Source: Ramlibacter sp.
GTDB lineage: Bacteria; Pseudomonadota; Gammaproteobacteria; Burkholderiales; Burkholderiaceae_C
Direction of reading: 5' to 3'
Length of the DNA: 64,000 nt
Assembly: GCA_029237735.1 (NCBI GenBank)
Contig: JAQZBU010000038.1
Span: forward strand, 1-64,000
The position numbers and the translations under genes are program-made. Under the pieces are notes generated by a model. That model did no database searches. It was not told the origin of the DNA and saw nothing but the letters and a program-made list of their open reading frames with translations. Position 1 is the stretch's first letter. Every line of letters starts with the position of its first letter. Below are positions 18,258 through 27,705 of the stretch, in pieces.

Positions 18258-18455
18258 GCAAATTCGCGTGCGGGTGGGCCATGCCGCGCGACGATGCGTC
18301 CGGCTTCGCCGGCAAACCTGCGATGAGTGGTTTTGCGCTCGCATCTCGCAACTCACTGCGCGCATGAATTGAAGCGCTTCGCGCCGAGCGCAAAACCACT
18401 CATCGCAGGCGCATCGTCTGATTGCGCGGCATGGCCCACCCGCACGCGAATTTGC
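18258..18455. repeat. Long imperfect palindrome 1 (about 198 bp)
   Basis: Outer arms: GCAAATTCGCGTGCGGGTGG at 18258-18277, continued by GCCATGCCGCG to 18288, is the exact reverse complement of 18425-18455. Inner arms: CCTGCGATGAGTGGTTTTGC (18317-18336) and its complement at 18390-18409. The whole could fold into a long interrupted hairpin. It lies between the convergent 3' ends of glgP and the RbgA-like GTPase gene. There is no open frame worth calling. It may be a bidirectional terminator or a non-autonomous mobile element. Confidence 0.8.
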
Positions 18456-18507
18456 TGCCAACACTGTAGGCACGCCACCGGTGGAATACCAACCACTCTC
18501 GCGGCGC

Positions 18508-18728
18508 GGCAGGCGGTACCCGGCGGCGGCGATTTCTGTGGCGGCGAAGCGGCTTGGCCTGGGGGCGGGCGCGAAGCGCTACGTTACTGACTCGCCGTGG
18601 CTGTTTGAACGGAGAGCCCGAAGGGCGCGTAGTGAGTTCCACGGCGCCGTCCCCAGGCCGAGACGCTTCGCGAAGTCGTAGCAACGCTGCGACCGCCACA
18701 GTATGAGCCGCTGCCGGGTACCGCCTGA
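18508..18728. repeat. Long imperfect palindrome 2 (about 220 bp)
   Basis: A second interrupted inverted repeat directly after the first. The outer arm CAGGCGGTACCCGGC near 18508-18522 pairs with GCCGGGTACCGCCTG ending near 18728 (one mismatch is tolerated further in). An inner arm GAAGCGGCTTGGCCTGGGGG (about 18546-18565) pairs with the complementary stretch around 18645-18665 with a few mismatches. Together with palindrome 1 it fills the 564-bp gap 18182-18745; no gene is visible there. Sequence near its right end (GCGAGCGCCCGC) recurs in the gap at 35.4 kb. Confidence 0.7.
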
Positions 18729-18745
18729 CGCGACGCGAGCGCCCG

Positions 18746-19663
18746 CTACCCAGCCTTGGCCTTTGTCCTCGCCTCTTTCTTCGCAAGTCGCTGCGCATCG
18801 AGCAGCTGCCCCGCCGCCAGCCACTGCGCGAATTCTTGCGGCGTTTCCAGCGTGATGCGGCCCAGCGTCGCCGCGCGAAACTCGGTGATCACGATCTCGG
18901 CGGCCTTCTGGATATTGATCTTGCCTTTGCCGAGCAAGGCGCCGCGCTGGCGGCCTATGGACTCGAGTACCTCTTCGTCTTTCATCGCCGCCACGCCGGC
19001 CAATTTGTAGCGGGTCTCCAGCAAAGCCGGGTAGTCTCGGCGCAGGTAATCCAGCAATTCCAGCGCCACTTCTTCCTCGTCGTAGGCGTTGCGGCCGATC
19101 GCGCCGCTCGCGGCGAGGTTGTAGCCGCTGCGCGCGACGATGATGCGCGGCCAGAGCAGGCCGGGCGTGTCGTACAGGTAGAAGTCGTCCGCCAGCGTGA
19201 TGCGCTGCTCCAGCTTGGTAATGCCGGCCTCGTCGCCGGTCTTGGCGTGGCGCTTGTTGGTCAGCGTGTTGATCAGGGTGGATTTGCCGACGTTGGGCAC
19301 GCCGCAGATCAGCACGCGCATAGGTTTTGCCATGCCACCGCGCCCAGGCGCCAACGCGTGGCACGCTGGCGCGAGGCGCTGCGTTGGCGCGGCGTCGCTG
19401 GCCTGCAACGAGATGGCGCGGGTGCCGGGAATGGCGTTGTAGTGATCGAGCCAGAGCTGCGTGCGGGCGGGGTCGGCGATGTCCTGCTTGTTGAGGATCT
19501 TCAGTGTCGGCTTGTGCCCGGTGAGCTCGGCCAGCAGCGGGTTGGCGCTGGAGCCGGGCAGCCGCGCGTCCAGAACCTCGATCACGACGTCGATGTCCTT
19601 GATGCGCTCAGCGATGGCCTTGCGCGTAAGGTTCATGTGCCCCGGAAACCACTGGATTGCCAT
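18746..19663 (-). CDS. ylqF: YlqF/RbgA-like ribosome biogenesis GTPase
   Basis: 305 residues, circularly permuted GTPase. The G4 motif NKQD (about 58-61) comes before G1 GVPNVGKST (about 120-128) and G3 DTPG, which is the permuted order of the YlqF/YawG family. The N terminus, IQWFPGHMNLTRKAI, is the family hallmark, and the last 40 residues are a basic helical tail (KKEARTKAKAG). RbgA in Bacillus assists late 50S subunit assembly; the same role is likely here. It is convergent with glgP. Confidence 0.92.
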   Translation of the reverse strand: MAIQWFPGHMNLTRKAIAERIKDIDVVIEVLDARLPGSSANPLLAELTGHKPTLKILNKQDIADPARTQLWLDHYNAIPGTRAISLQASDAAPTQRLAPACHALAPGRGGMAKPMRVLICGVPNVGKSTLINTLTNKRHAKTGDEAGITKLEQRITLADDFYLYDTPGLLWPRIIVARSGYNLAASGAIGRNAYDEEEVALELLDYLRRDYPALLETRYKLAGVAAMKDEEVLESIGRQRGALLGKGKINIQKAAEIVITEFRAATLGRITLETPQEFAQWLAAGQLLDAQRLAKKEARTKAKAG

Positions 19664-19762
19664 GACGCATTATCGGTGCGCCCCGGCTGCGGCCGGGCAG
19701 CTCATCCACGACGCCGCGGCGCCCATGCCCGACAATGGCCCCATGATCAACCGCGCCCGGCC

Positions 19763-20281
19763 ATGAAGTATGTGACGTCCTCACGCCGGCAGGTCGTCAT
19801 GGCCACACTCCTGGCCCTGGCCGTCCTGGGCGCGGCCATGCGCTACTTCGCGTCCAACCCGTCCCTGGCCCGCGACATCGGCACGCTGCTGCTCGTGCTT
19901 TGGCTGCCCGCAGTGGGAAATTTGGTCGCTTTTGCCGTGCGCCAATGGCACTTGCGCGCGCGGCGGCGCCCGGATTTCGATGGGGCACAGGCCTTTTCAC
20001 CGCAGCTGGTCGTGCGCATCACCTCCGTCGGGGCACAAGCTTTGGCCGGCGCGACAGACTCGCGCCGCTGCACGATCGCCATCGGCAAAGAAGGGTTCAC
20101 GGCGCGCACGGCGGCTCCGCTGGCGCAGCTCCTGGCCGAAGGCGGCCTGCCGCGGGATCTGCCCCTGGAGTTGCTGCGGCCCGGACTGGCGCTGCCCCGG
20201 CTTGCGGCCGGCACGTCGTTTCAGCTATTGGCGGGCAATGTCGCCGTGGCCGATGGCAAGGTACTGCAACACGGCGCCTGA
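19763..20281 (+). CDS. Hypothetical two-helix membrane protein
   Basis: 172 residues. Two hydrophobic segments lie near the N terminus (about 11-28 and 38-58), separated by a short loop, and are followed by a basic stretch (RQWHLRARRRPDF) and a soluble C-terminal region of about 100 residues without cysteines or recognised motifs. The positively charged loop after the second helix suggests a cytoplasmic C terminus. It lies between the GTPase and a sensor kinase. Not recognised. Confidence 0.55.
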   Translation: MKYVTSSRRQVVMATLLALAVLGAAMRYFASNPSLARDIGTLLLVLWLPAVGNLVAFAVRQWHLRARRRPDFDGAQAFSPQLVVRITSVGAQALAGATDSRRCTIAIGKEGFTARTAAPLAQLLAEGGLPRDLPLELLRPGLALPRLAAGTSFQLLAGNVAVADGKVLQHGA

Positions 20282-20321
20282 CTAGCCCGCGCGTCAGCGC
20301 AGCGATTAGGATGTCGGCTGG

Positions 20322-22556
20322 ATGCCACTCCTGACCCCGAAATTCAACCCGCGGGCGCGGCCGTTGCGCATGCGGCTGCTGCTGCTTGCCGCCAGCGGCC
20401 TGCTGCCCCTGGTGATGGTGCTGGTCTGGGGCTTGAACCACCTGCTCGAGGAGCGGCGCGCCGCTGCGGAGACCTCCGTGCTGGAGCTGTCGCGGGCCCT
20501 GTCCACCGCTGTCGACGCGGAACTGCGCTCCGTGATGACGCTGCTGCAGCACATGAGCAACTCCGACGGACTCGAGCGCGCTGACCTGCGTGATTTTCAA
20601 GAGACCGCCGAGCGCACCGTGGAGCAGCTGGGCTGGAACTACATCGCACTGTCAGATTCGGAAGGCCGCGTCCTGCTGCGTACGAACGAACCTTTCGGCA
20701 AGGCGAGCCGTTCGTTGGTAGAGCCCGACAGCATGGCTCGCGCGATCGAGACGCGCCAGCCGGTGGTCAGCGGGGTGATTGAATGGCCACGCGCTCCTTC
20801 CACCGCCTTCACCGTACGCGTTCCCGTGATGCGCGGCGACCAGCTGGTCTACGTGCTTTCGGCCTGCCTGCCCACGGACAAGATCCTCGCGGTGCTGAAA
20901 CTCCAGAACATCCCTTCGGGATCGGTCACGGGCGTGTTCGACCGATCGAGCCGGCGGGTCGCTCGCTCGCCCCCCTCCGCCACGGCCCAGCCCACCCCCA
21001 GCATGCAAGCCCTGCTGGACCGCGGTGAGGATCAGGGCGCCGGGCGCACCTACACCGTCGAAGGCGTCGAAAGTCATACGGGCTTCACGCGCGTGCCGAG
21101 CTCGGGCTGGGTCGTCGCGGTCGGCATTTCCATGGAAGAAACGAATGTGGCGCTACGGGCGCTGCTGCAGGCCGTGGCGGTGGGACTCGCCGCTTCGCTC
21201 GCGCTGGCCGTGGTGCTGGCATGGGTGTTGTCGCGGCGCGTGCTGGCGCCGATCGAGGCGTTGAAGGAGGGAGCCGCCGCACTGGGGCGTGGAGCGCCGG
21301 TGCACCTTCCGCCCCTGGACATCGTGGAGCTGGACGATGTCGCGATCGCGCTCACCACCGCCGCCGCGGACCGTGACCGCGCGGCGGCGCGCATCGGCGA
21401 AGCCCTGCGCACGGCGGAAGAGGCCAATCGCAGCAAGGACCAGTTCCTTGCGATGCTCGGCCACGAGCTGCGCAATCCGCTGGCGCCCATCGCGACAGCG
21501 GTGCAGTTGATGGCGCTCAAGGGAGACGACAAGACCGCGCAGGAGCGCCGCATCATCGAGCGCCAGTTGTTCCACGTGACGAGGTTGGTGGACGACCTGC
21601 TGGATGTGTCCCGCATCACCAGCGGGCGCCTTGCCATCCGCCGCGAACCGGTGCCACTGGCCCAGGTGCTGACGCAGGTGGTCGATGCCATCCAGCAGTC
21701 GGTGTACCAGCACACGTTGGCGCTGCAGTTGGCGCCGGGCGTTGACGACGCGTGGGTAGCGGGTGATGAGGTGCGCCTCGTCCAGGTCTTCAACAACCTG
21801 CTCGTGAACGCAATCAAGTTCACGCCGGCTGGCGGCACCATCCGCGTCAGCGCCAGCATGCAGGACGATCAGGTGCGAGTGGACGTGCAGGATTCCGGCA
21901 TGGGCATCACCCAGCCTGAGCTCGCGCGCATCTTCGATCTGTTCTACCAGGCCCCCCAGAGTTCCGATCGCGCGCGCGGGGGGCTGGGGCTGGGGTTGGC
22001 CATCGTCAAGAGCCTGGTCGAGATGCATGGCGGCAGCGTCAGCGCGGCCAGCGAGGGCCCGGGCCATGGCACCTGCGTGAGCGTGGTGCTGCCTCTGTGC
22101 GAAGTTCCCGCGGCCAGCGTCCTGCCCGAGGAAAGCGAGTCGGCGCGCGGCGCCGCGCGCATCCTGGTGGTAGACGATAACGAGGACGCGGCCGACACCT
22201 GCGCGACCCTGCTGGAGATCCATGGCTACGAAGTACGCGTGGCCTACACGCCGCAAGCCGCGCTGGAAATGCTGGACGGGTTCACGCCCGACGTGGCGAT
22301 TCTGGATATCGGCCTGCCCGGCATGAGCGGCTACACGCTGGCAGGCCGGATGCAGGCGCCGCCATTCCACTATCGCGGGCGGCTGGTAGCGCTCACGGGC
22401 TACGGACAGGCGGCAGACATGGCCGCGTCGAAGGCGGCGGGATTCGACGCCCACCTGACCAAGCCGGTGAGCCCCGCGGATCTTCTCGACCTGGTTGCTC
22501 TGTACGCGCAGCAGGTGGCCGACAGCTTCAGCTCTTCAGCCGGTAACCCGTCTTGA
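20322..22556 (+). CDS. Hybrid sensor histidine kinase / response regulator (Cache-HAMP)
   Basis: 744 residues. Order: membrane helix (about 17-38), periplasmic Cache-like sensor (about 40-270), second helix (about 285-305), HAMP, HisKA with the phospho-accepting His at about 381 in [14 protein letters not shown], HATPase_c (N box [12 protein letters not shown], then DSGMGI and [11 protein letters not shown]), and a receiver domain with its Asp at about 661 in [10 protein letters not shown] and Lys in HLTKPV. It senses an unknown extracytoplasmic ligand. No separate partner regulator is adjacent. Its 3' end overlaps the end of the convergent ABC permease gene by 29 bp. Confidence 0.92.
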   Translation: MPLLTPKFNPRARPLRMRLLLLAASGLLPLVMVLVWGLNHLLEERRAAAETSVLELSRALSTAVDAELRSVMTLLQHMSNSDGLERADLRDFQETAERTVEQLGWNYIALSDSEGRVLLRTNEPFGKASRSLVEPDSMARAIETRQPVVSGVIEWPRAPSTAFTVRVPVMRGDQLVYVLSACLPTDKILAVLKLQNIPSGSVTGVFDRSSRRVARSPPSATAQPTPSMQALLDRGEDQGAGRTYTVEGVESHTGFTRVPSSGWVVAVGISMEETNVALRALLQAVAVGLAASLALAVVLAWVLSRRVLAPIEALKEGAAALGRGAPVHLPPLDIVELDDVAIALTTAAADRDRAAARIGEALRTAEEANRSKDQFLAMLGHELRNPLAPIATAVQLMALKGDDKTAQERRIIERQLFHVTRLVDDLLDVSRITSGRLAIRREPVPLAQVLTQVVDAIQQSVYQHTLALQLAPGVDDAWVAGDEVRLVQVFNNLLVNAIKFTPAGGTIRVSASMQDDQVRVDVQDSGMGITQPELARIFDLFYQAPQSSDRARGGLGLGLAIVKSLVEMHGGSVSAASEGPGHGTCVSVVLPLCEVPAASVLPEESESARGAARILVVDDNEDAADTCATLLEIHGYEVRVAYTPQAALEMLDGFTPDVAILDIGLPGMSGYTLAGRMQAPPFHYRGRLVALTGYGQAADMAASKAAGFDAHLTKPVSPADLLDLVALYAQQVADSFSSSAGNPS

Positions 22557-23289
22557 AGATCCAGGCGACACCGCCCAGGCACAGAAACATGAAGAGCAGC
22601 GTCATGCCCAGGCTGATACCCACGCCCACGTCCGAGATGCCATAGAAGCTCCAACGGAAGCCGCTCACCAGGTAAACCACGGGGTTGAAGAGCGTCACCT
22701 TCTGCCAGAACGGCGGGAGCATGTCGATGGAATAGAAGCTGCCGCCCAGGAAGGTGAGCGGCGTGATGATCAGCGTGGGGATGAACTGCAGCTTCTCGAA
22801 ACCGTCGGCCCAGATGCCGATGATGAACCCGAGCAGGCTGAACGTGAGCGCGGTGAGCACCAGAAAGAGCAGCATCCACCCGGGGTGCATGATCTGCATC
22901 GGCACGAAGAGCGCGGCCGTTGCCATGATGACCAGGCCCAGCACGATCGACTTGGTCGCCGCCGCGCCGACATAGCTGATGACGATCTCCAGCGTCGACA
23001 CCGGCGCTGACAGCAGCTCGTAGATCGTGCCCGTGAACTTCGGGAAGTAGATGCCGAACGAGGCGTTGGAGATGCTCTGCGTGAGCAGCGACAGCATCAC
23101 CAGGCCGGGCACGATGAAAGCGCCGTAGCTCACGCCGCCGACTTCCGGGATGCGCGAGCCGATGGCCGAGCCGAACACCACGAAGTAGAGCGACGTGGAC
23201 ACCACCGGCGAGATGATGCTTTGCACCAGCGTGCGCAAGGTACGCGCCATCTCGAACCGGTAGATCGCGCGGATGGCGTGGAAATTCAT
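22528..23289 (-). CDS. ABC-2 type transporter permease
   Basis: 253 residues with six hydrophobic segments. The N-terminal region ([19 protein letters not shown]) and the central [15 protein letters not shown] segment match the ABC-2/NodJ-type export permeases. It is the membrane half of an exporter whose ATPase gene lies directly upstream and overlaps it by ATGA. Substrate unknown; the family moves polysaccharides, drugs and lipids. It ends within the 3' end of the convergent sensor kinase. Confidence 0.9.
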   Translation of the reverse strand: MNFHAIRAIYRFEMARTLRTLVQSIISPVVSTSLYFVVFGSAIGSRIPEVGGVSYGAFIVPGLVMLSLLTQSISNASFGIYFPKFTGTIYELLSAPVSTLEIVISYVGAAATKSIVLGLVIMATAALFVPMQIMHPGWMLLFLVLTALTFSLLGFIIGIWADGFEKLQFIPTLIITPLTFLGGSFYSIDMLPPFWQKVTLFNPVVYLVSGFRWSFYGISDVGVGISLGMTLLFMFLCLGGVAWIFKTGYRLKS

Positions 23290-24218
23290 TGCTGGCTTTC
23301 CCTCACCAGGCTGACGAAGATATCCTCCAGCGAGCTCTGGCTGGTTCGCAGGTCCTTGAAGGCCACGCCGGACGCATCCAGCGCCTGCAGCAGCGCGGCG
23401 ATCCCGGAGTGTTCGTCTTTCGCGTCGTAGGTATAGACCAGCTCGTTGCCGCCGCTCGAGAGCTCCAGTGGCAGCGCGGCGAGCGCGCCAGGAATGCCGT
23501 CCAGCGGGTGCGCGAGTTGCAGGGCGAGTTGCTTCTTGCCCAGCTTGCGCATCAGCTCGACCTTGTCTTCCACCAGGATGATCTCGCCCTTGTTGATCAC
23601 GCCGATGCGATCGGCCATCTCCTCAGCCTCATCGATGTAGTGCGTGGTGAGGATGATCGTGACGCCGGTCTCGCGCAGCGCCCGCACCAGCTGCCACATG
23701 CCCTCGCGAAGCGTCACGTCAACCCCGGCCGTCGGTTCGTCCAGGAAGAGCAGTTGCGGCTCGTGCGACAGTGCCTTGGCGATGAGCAGGCGGCGCTTCA
23801 TGCCACCGGAGAGCGTACGGATCTGGTTGTCCTTCTTGTCCCACAGCGACAGGTCCCGCAGCACCTTCTCGACGTGGGCGGGGCTGGCGGATTTTCCGAA
23901 GAGCCCCCGGCTGAAAGTGACCGTGTTCCAGACGGTTTCGAACGCGTCGGTGGTGAGCTCCTGCGGGACCAGGCCGATGAGTGACCGCGCCGCCCGGTAG
24001 TCGGCGGCGATGTCATGGCCATCCACCAGCACCCTGCCGGCGGTGGCATTGACGATGCCGCATACGATGCTGATCAGCGTGGTCTTGCCCGCGCCGTTGG
24101 GGCCCAGCAGGGCGAAGATTTCGCCCTTGCGTATCTCGAGGTTTACGTTCCTGAGGGCGCGAAAGCCGCTGGCGTAGGTCTTGTCGAGGCCTGTAATCGA
24201 AAGTATGGGAGCCGGCAT
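23286..24218 (-). CDS. ABC transporter ATP-binding protein (ABC-2 exporter)
   Basis: 310 residues. Walker [10 protein letters not shown] at about residues 39-47, Q-loop VPQE, signature LSGGMKRRL, Walker [13 protein letters not shown] and the H-loop TTHY are all present. The C-terminal 80 residues form the extra domain typical of the CcmA/NodI drug and polysaccharide exporter class. ATG 24218 begins the conserved region; the frame upstream is antisense to another gene. Operon with the permease at 22528-23289. Confidence 0.93.
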   Translation of the reverse strand: MPAPILSITGLDKTYASGFRALRNVNLEIRKGEIFALLGPNGAGKTTLISIVCGIVNATAGRVLVDGHDIAADYRAARSLIGLVPQELTTDAFETVWNTVTFSRGLFGKSASPAHVEKVLRDLSLWDKKDNQIRTLSGGMKRRLLIAKALSHEPQLLFLDEPTAGVDVTLREGMWQLVRALRETGVTIILTTHYIDEAEEMADRIGVINKGEIILVEDKVELMRKLGKKQLALQLAHPLDGIPGALAALPLELSSGGNELVYTYDAKDEHSGIAALLQALDASGVAFKDLRTSQSSLEDIFVSLVRESQQ

Positions 24219-24316
24219 GTAGGGCGCGACGATACCCGATTTTGCGGATACGGGCGGGGTGGCGACCGGATCGTCTCCTACAGCGGTGTTCCCGGGCGAA
24301 TGCCAGATTCTTACCC

Positions 24317-24970
24317 ATGACAACCCTGGAAGCCGTTCTGTTGGCGTGTGCCCTTGCGGCATCCCTCGCGCTGCAGCCCTGGCGCATGTTGCGGGGCGGC
24401 CGCGCCCTGCCACCGCTGGCAACGCCGCTGCTGGCCTGGCTGGTCCTGCTGCCCTGGCTGTGGGCCTGGCCGGTGGACGCTGGCCTGCCCGTGCCCCTGC
24501 AGTGGTCGGGCGCCGCACTGGCCGTGTTGATGCTTGGCTGGCCGCTGGCGATCCCGGTGCTGGCCCTGGCGGGCGCAAGCACGATGCTCACCACGGGCGC
24601 ATCGATCGAGGACGCGATTTCCGCCGCAGTCTGGTACGGCGCGCTGCCGGCAACGGCCGTGCTGCTGCTCGGCCACGCGGTGAGGCGCGCGTTCGGCACG
24701 CACCCGCTCGCCTACATCGTCGGGCGTGCCTATGCGGTCCCCCTGGCCGCGGTTTTTTGCTGCGTGGTGATGTCGGCATGGGCGGGCGGCGGCGTTGCCG
24801 GAGCCGGCGACGCTACAGCCGTGGTTGTGGCCTTCCTCATGGCAATGGGCGAAGCCGCATGGACATGCGCGGTGGCGTCCCTGCTTGTTGCGTGGCAGCC
24901 CGGGTGGCTCGCCACCTGGTCCGACGAGCGCTATCTGACCTCGCCCAAATCCCCACCGCGGCGCGCCTGA
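24317..24970 (+). CDS. CbiM-like membrane protein (possible ECF transporter S component)
   Basis: 217 residues with about six hydrophobic segments. Segments such as [14 protein letters not shown] and YIVGRAY resemble short CbiM-type energy-coupling-factor proteins found in beta- and gammaproteobacteria, which are annotated as possible metal or cobalamin transport components. No ECF ATPase or T-component gene lies nearby, and the N-terminal metal-binding His typical of true CbiM (MHI) is absent. The assignment is therefore tentative. The gene is divergent from the ABC exporter and followed by the DUF2062 gene. Confidence 0.5.
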   Translation: MTTLEAVLLACALAASLALQPWRMLRGGRALPPLATPLLAWLVLLPWLWAWPVDAGLPVPLQWSGAALAVLMLGWPLAIPVLALAGASTMLTTGASIEDAISAAVWYGALPATAVLLLGHAVRRAFGTHPLAYIVGRAYAVPLAAVFCCVVMSAWAGGGVAGAGDATAVVVAFLMAMGEAAWTCAVASLLVAWQPGWLATWSDERYLTSPKSPPRRA

Positions 24971-25032
24971 CGCAGTCGGCGCACAATAGAAAAAGAGAAA
25001 GGTCCTCCTCGGGTGAAGGGCCTGAATTTCCC

Positions 25033-25557
25033 ATGAAGCGCTGGTTTCCCACACGTGAAAAACTGGTGCGGTCACGCTGGCTCAGCCCGCTGGCCCACCA
25101 CTTCCATGACGATCGCCTGTGGCAGATGGACCGCGGCAGCATCGCGCGCGGCGTTGCGATCGGCCTGTTTTTCGGGCTGCTACTGCCGTTGGCGCAATTC
25201 CTTTTTGCGGTTGCCTTCGCGATCTGGCTGCGCGGGCATGTGGCAGTGGCAGCGGCCGCAACCTTCGTCACCAACCCGCTTACGTTCGCGCCTCTGTACT
25301 GGCTGGCGCACCGCATCGGCAGTGCCTTGCTCGGGCAGTCACGCACGCAGGCCGCAGCGGACGCCGCGATGGTCGAGGCGCAGGCCCATGCGACGGCTGC
25401 CTCGCAAGGCTGGTTCAGCGCGACATGGGAAGCGGTGGTCAACGCCGGCGCTCCGCTGATGGTCGGACTGGCCGTGATGGCAGTGATCGGGGCGTTGATC
25501 GGGTTCGTCCTGGTGTGGCTGCTCTGGCGCCCCAAGCGAGGCGCGGATGCTGGATAG
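25033..25557 (+). CDS. DUF2062 membrane protein
   Basis: 174 residues. The N terminus has the DUF2062 pattern: basic start, then DDRLWQMDRGSIARGVAIGLFFGLL. VTNPLTFAPLYWLAHRIG follows, and a second pair of membrane helices lies at the C terminus (about 140-168). The family is a common inner-membrane protein of unknown role, sometimes found with glycosyltransferases. ATG 25033 begins the family's usual N terminus. Confidence 0.85.
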   Translation: MKRWFPTREKLVRSRWLSPLAHHFHDDRLWQMDRGSIARGVAIGLFFGLLLPLAQFLFAVAFAIWLRGHVAVAAAATFVTNPLTFAPLYWLAHRIGSALLGQSRTQAAADAAMVEAQAHATAASQGWFSATWEAVVNAGAPLMVGLAVMAVIGALIGFVLVWLLWRPKRGADAG

Positions 25558-25624
25558 CGCGCGCCGGCCCCCGGAACCTTCCGCGGCGCCAGACAATCCA
25601 TCCTGCTCCTTTACTTGCCTACAC

Positions 25625-26092
25625 ATGCTCAACACACTCAAAGATCTTTTCGACAGTTTCGCGGCGCCGGCCGCAACGCGGTCGCGCGAGGACAGCGACC
25701 ACGCGGTACGACTGGCCGCTGCCGTTTTGCTGGTGGAGGTGGCCCGCGCGGAGCCGGCCAGCACGCCGGCCGAGGGCCAGGCCATCCTGGCCGCCCTGCA
25801 AAAGCGATTCAGCTTTGCGAATGATGAACTGGCCCGCCTGATGGAGCTGGCGCAAGCGGAGGCGAAGGATGCCTACGACTACCACCGTTTCACGAGCGTG
25901 CTGAACGAGCGGTTCACGCAGCCCCAGAAGATCGCGCTGGTGGAGGCGATGTGGCATGTGGCGTATGCCGACGAGCACCTCGACGCCAACGAGAACCACA
26001 TCATCAGCAAGGTGGCAGGCCTGCTGCACGTGACGCACGGTGAATACATCGCCGCGAAGCTGCGCGCCAAGGAAGCGACGGGCCTGGATTGA
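25625..26092 (+). CDS. TerB-like tellurite-resistance family protein
   Basis: 155 residues, all-helical and soluble. Acidic residues at TerB metal-binding-like positions are seen in MWHVAYADEHLDANENHIISKVA and in the matching N-terminal repeat (AVLLVEVARAEPASTPAEGQ), the duplicated four-helix pattern of TerB/DUF533 proteins. The family is linked to stress and phage or tellurite responses, but isolated copies have no known role. No ter operon is present here. Confidence 0.8.
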   Translation: MLNTLKDLFDSFAAPAATRSREDSDHAVRLAAAVLLVEVARAEPASTPAEGQAILAALQKRFSFANDELARLMELAQAEAKDAYDYHRFTSVLNERFTQPQKIALVEAMWHVAYADEHLDANENHIISKVAGLLHVTHGEYIAAKLRAKEATGLD

Positions 26093-26187
26093 ATCGCGGC
26101 GCCCCAGCCGGACAATATCCGTCAGCGTCCTACAAACGGCAGAGCCGGCCCGGTGCGAAATAGAACCAACCGAAAAGGAGCTACGAC

Positions 26188-26406
26188 ATGACCCAGCAAG
26201 CCATCATCCGGGGCGAAGTGTGCTTTCGTGCCGGCGACGGCGTGATGATGCCGATCCCCCCTGGCCCCGTCGAGATCGAGGTGGCCGATGACAGCGTCAC
26301 GCTCGGCTGGACCGCCGACGACGGCAGCCTCGGCTCCACGGCGATCACCCGCGACGAATACGACCGCTATGTGAAGGAAGGCAACATCCGCGTCACCGGT
26401 GCCTGA
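26188..26406 (+). CDS. Small hypothetical protein
   Basis: 72 residues, acidic and probably beta-rich (GEVCFRAGDGVMMPIPPG, then VEIEVADDSVTLGW). A good AAAAGGAG ribosome-binding site lies just before the ATG. A GTCCTAC heptamer lies at 26127-26133, about 55 bp upstream. No domain recognised; codon use and the RBS support a real gene. Confidence 0.6.
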   Translation: MTQQAIIRGEVCFRAGDGVMMPIPPGPVEIEVADDSVTLGWTADDGSLGSTAITRDEYDRYVKEGNIRVTGA

Positions 26407-26568
26407 GCCGTAGACGACAATCAGTTTCAAATACGAGGCTTTGTCCTACAGCTTTCGGCGTCTCGTGGCGCCCGAAAGCGTCAACCCGCACGGTCGAGCC
26501 CGCGTTGTTTGGTGGCAGCCCAACCCGGGCAGCTTTCAACTCTTCAATTGTCTGGAAAGATCGATCCC

Positions 26569-26955
26569 ATGAATAAGCTTCTCGCCATCCTGGCCGCCAC
26601 GTTCTTCGCGGCTTCCTCCTTCGCCGCTTCGCACACCGGCGCCCCCATGACGGCTGCTTCGGGCGCCACGCCTGCCGCGTCGGCGGCCGTCGCCAAGGAA
26701 ATGAAGGCCGATGCCAAGGCCGACGAAAAGGCCGCCAAGGCCAAGGCAGCCGCCGACAAGAAGAAGGCCAAGGCAGACGCCAAGGCTGCCAAGAAGGCCG
26801 CGGACGCTGAAAAGAAGGCCGAAAAGGCCGCCGCTGGAGCCAAGGCCACCAAGACCAAGGCTGAGGCCGAAGCCACGAAGGACAAGGCTGTCGCCGGCGC
26901 CAAAGCCGACGAGAAGAAGGCTGAAGTCAAGGCCGACGCCGCCACCAAGAAGTAA
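26569..26955 (+). CDS. Secreted Lys/Ala-rich repetitive protein
   Basis: 128 residues. A signal peptide (MNKLLAILAATFFAASSFAA) precedes a low-complexity mature protein made almost only of Ala, Lys, Glu and Asp (repeats such as AKADAKAAKKA and AEKKAEKAAA), similar in composition to histone-H1-like or LEA-like proteins but destined for the periplasm. It is likely a long charged helix or disordered. GTCCTAC at 26443-26449 lies about 120 bp upstream and a strong terminator follows. Role unknown; envelope stress protection is a guess. Confidence 0.7.
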   Translation: MNKLLAILAATFFAASSFAASHTGAPMTAASGATPAASAAVAKEMKADAKADEKAAKAKAAADKKKAKADAKAAKKAADAEKKAEKAAAGAKATKTKAEAEATKDKAVAGAKADEKKAEVKADAATKK

Positions 26956-26972
26956 TCCGGCACAACAGCCCT

Positions 26973-27005
26973 GAATGCCCGCTTCGGCGGGCATTCGTGT
27001 TTTTG
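26973..27005 (+). terminator. Rho-independent terminator
   Basis: A perfect 10-bp stem, GAATGCCCGC-TTCG-GCGGGCATTC, with a stable UUCG-type loop, followed by GTGTTTTT. It lies 18 bp after the Lys/Ala-rich protein gene and 8 bp before the end of the convergent small gene, so it probably ends transcription of the former. Confidence 0.9.
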
Positions 27006-27012
27006 GGCGCGG

Positions 27013-27228
27013 TCAGCGAGGGTGGGAAGACTCGCCGGGTGACTCGGGCTTGTCCCGCTCAGCCGTCATCTCGTCGGCCATGGGGAAGTTCTTGAACGGC
27101 TGAGCCATCGCGAGATCCCGGGTGGCGAGCCTTCGGGCCCACATCTCGCACGCGATGTCTTCGTCGTCCCGGTCGTCGAAACGTGCGGCCCAGACTTCGG
27201 AAAGAGATTCGGATTTAACGGTGGACAT
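27013..27228 (-). CDS. Small hypothetical acidic protein
   Basis: 71 residues, hydrophilic: WAARFDDRDDEDIACEMWARR in the middle, then a Pro/Glu/Ser-rich tail. ATG 27228 has GGAGCT nine bases upstream. GTCCTAC (reading on this strand) lies about 55 bp upstream (27284-27290). No recognised domain, no signal peptide. Confidence 0.5.
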   Translation of the reverse strand: MSTVKSESLSEVWAARFDDRDDEDIACEMWARRLATRDLAMAQPFKNFPMADEMTAERDKPESPGESSHPR

Positions 27229-27437
27229 GTTAGCTCCATGTATTGCTTGCGACGAATAGTAGGCAAGCGATGGGCAAGTGCGCGTAGGACCGAATCGCCA
27301 GAATCCTTCATCCAAATCGACACGCGCGCCCGCTGCGCAGGGCTTCGAGAAGCTCTCGTACGTGCCGGCTCAGCGCGCGCCTACATGATCGGGGTGGACG
27401 TCACCCTAGCATCGTCCTTTTTTCAAAGGGAGATGAT

Positions 27438-27695
27438 GTGACCATTCTCGGAACAATCCTCATCGGTTTCATCGTTGGGCTCATCGCGCGCGCCTTGAAG
27501 CCGGGCGATGACAAGCTCGGCCTCATCATGACCACACTGCTGGGTATCGCTGGCGCGTTCGTTGCGCGCTACGTCGGAATGGCGATGGGGCTCTATACCG
27601 AAGGCGAGGCCGCTGGGTGGATCGCCTCGGTGCTCGGCGCCATCGTGCTGCTCTTCATCTACGGCCTGGTGCGGGGCCGTTCCAACCGCGTGTGA
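27438..27695 (+). CDS. GlsB/YeaQ/YmgE family membrane protein
   Basis: 85 residues, three membrane helices. ILGTILIGFIVGLIARALKPG and the Gly-rich continuation (GIAGAFVARYVG, GAIVLLFIYGLVRGR) are typical of the transglycosylase-associated family, small inner-membrane stress proteins of unclear function. The start is a GTG preceded by AAAGGGAGATGAT. It converges on the following minus-strand gene with a 10-bp gap. Confidence 0.9.
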   Translation: MTILGTILIGFIVGLIARALKPGDDKLGLIMTTLLGIAGAFVARYVGMAMGLYTEGEAAGWIASVLGAIVLLFIYGLVRGRSNRV

Positions 27696-27705
27696 TCGCG
27701 GTCTA

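Noticed and set aside
22528-22556. The 29-bp overlap of the sensor kinase and permease 3' ends as a frameshift sign
   Set aside because: Both proteins have family-typical C termini, so it is a simple convergent overlap.
24317-24970. Cobalt transporter CbiM
   Set aside because: It lacks the N-terminal metal-binding His motif and has no ECF partners nearby, so only a weak CbiM-like label is kept.
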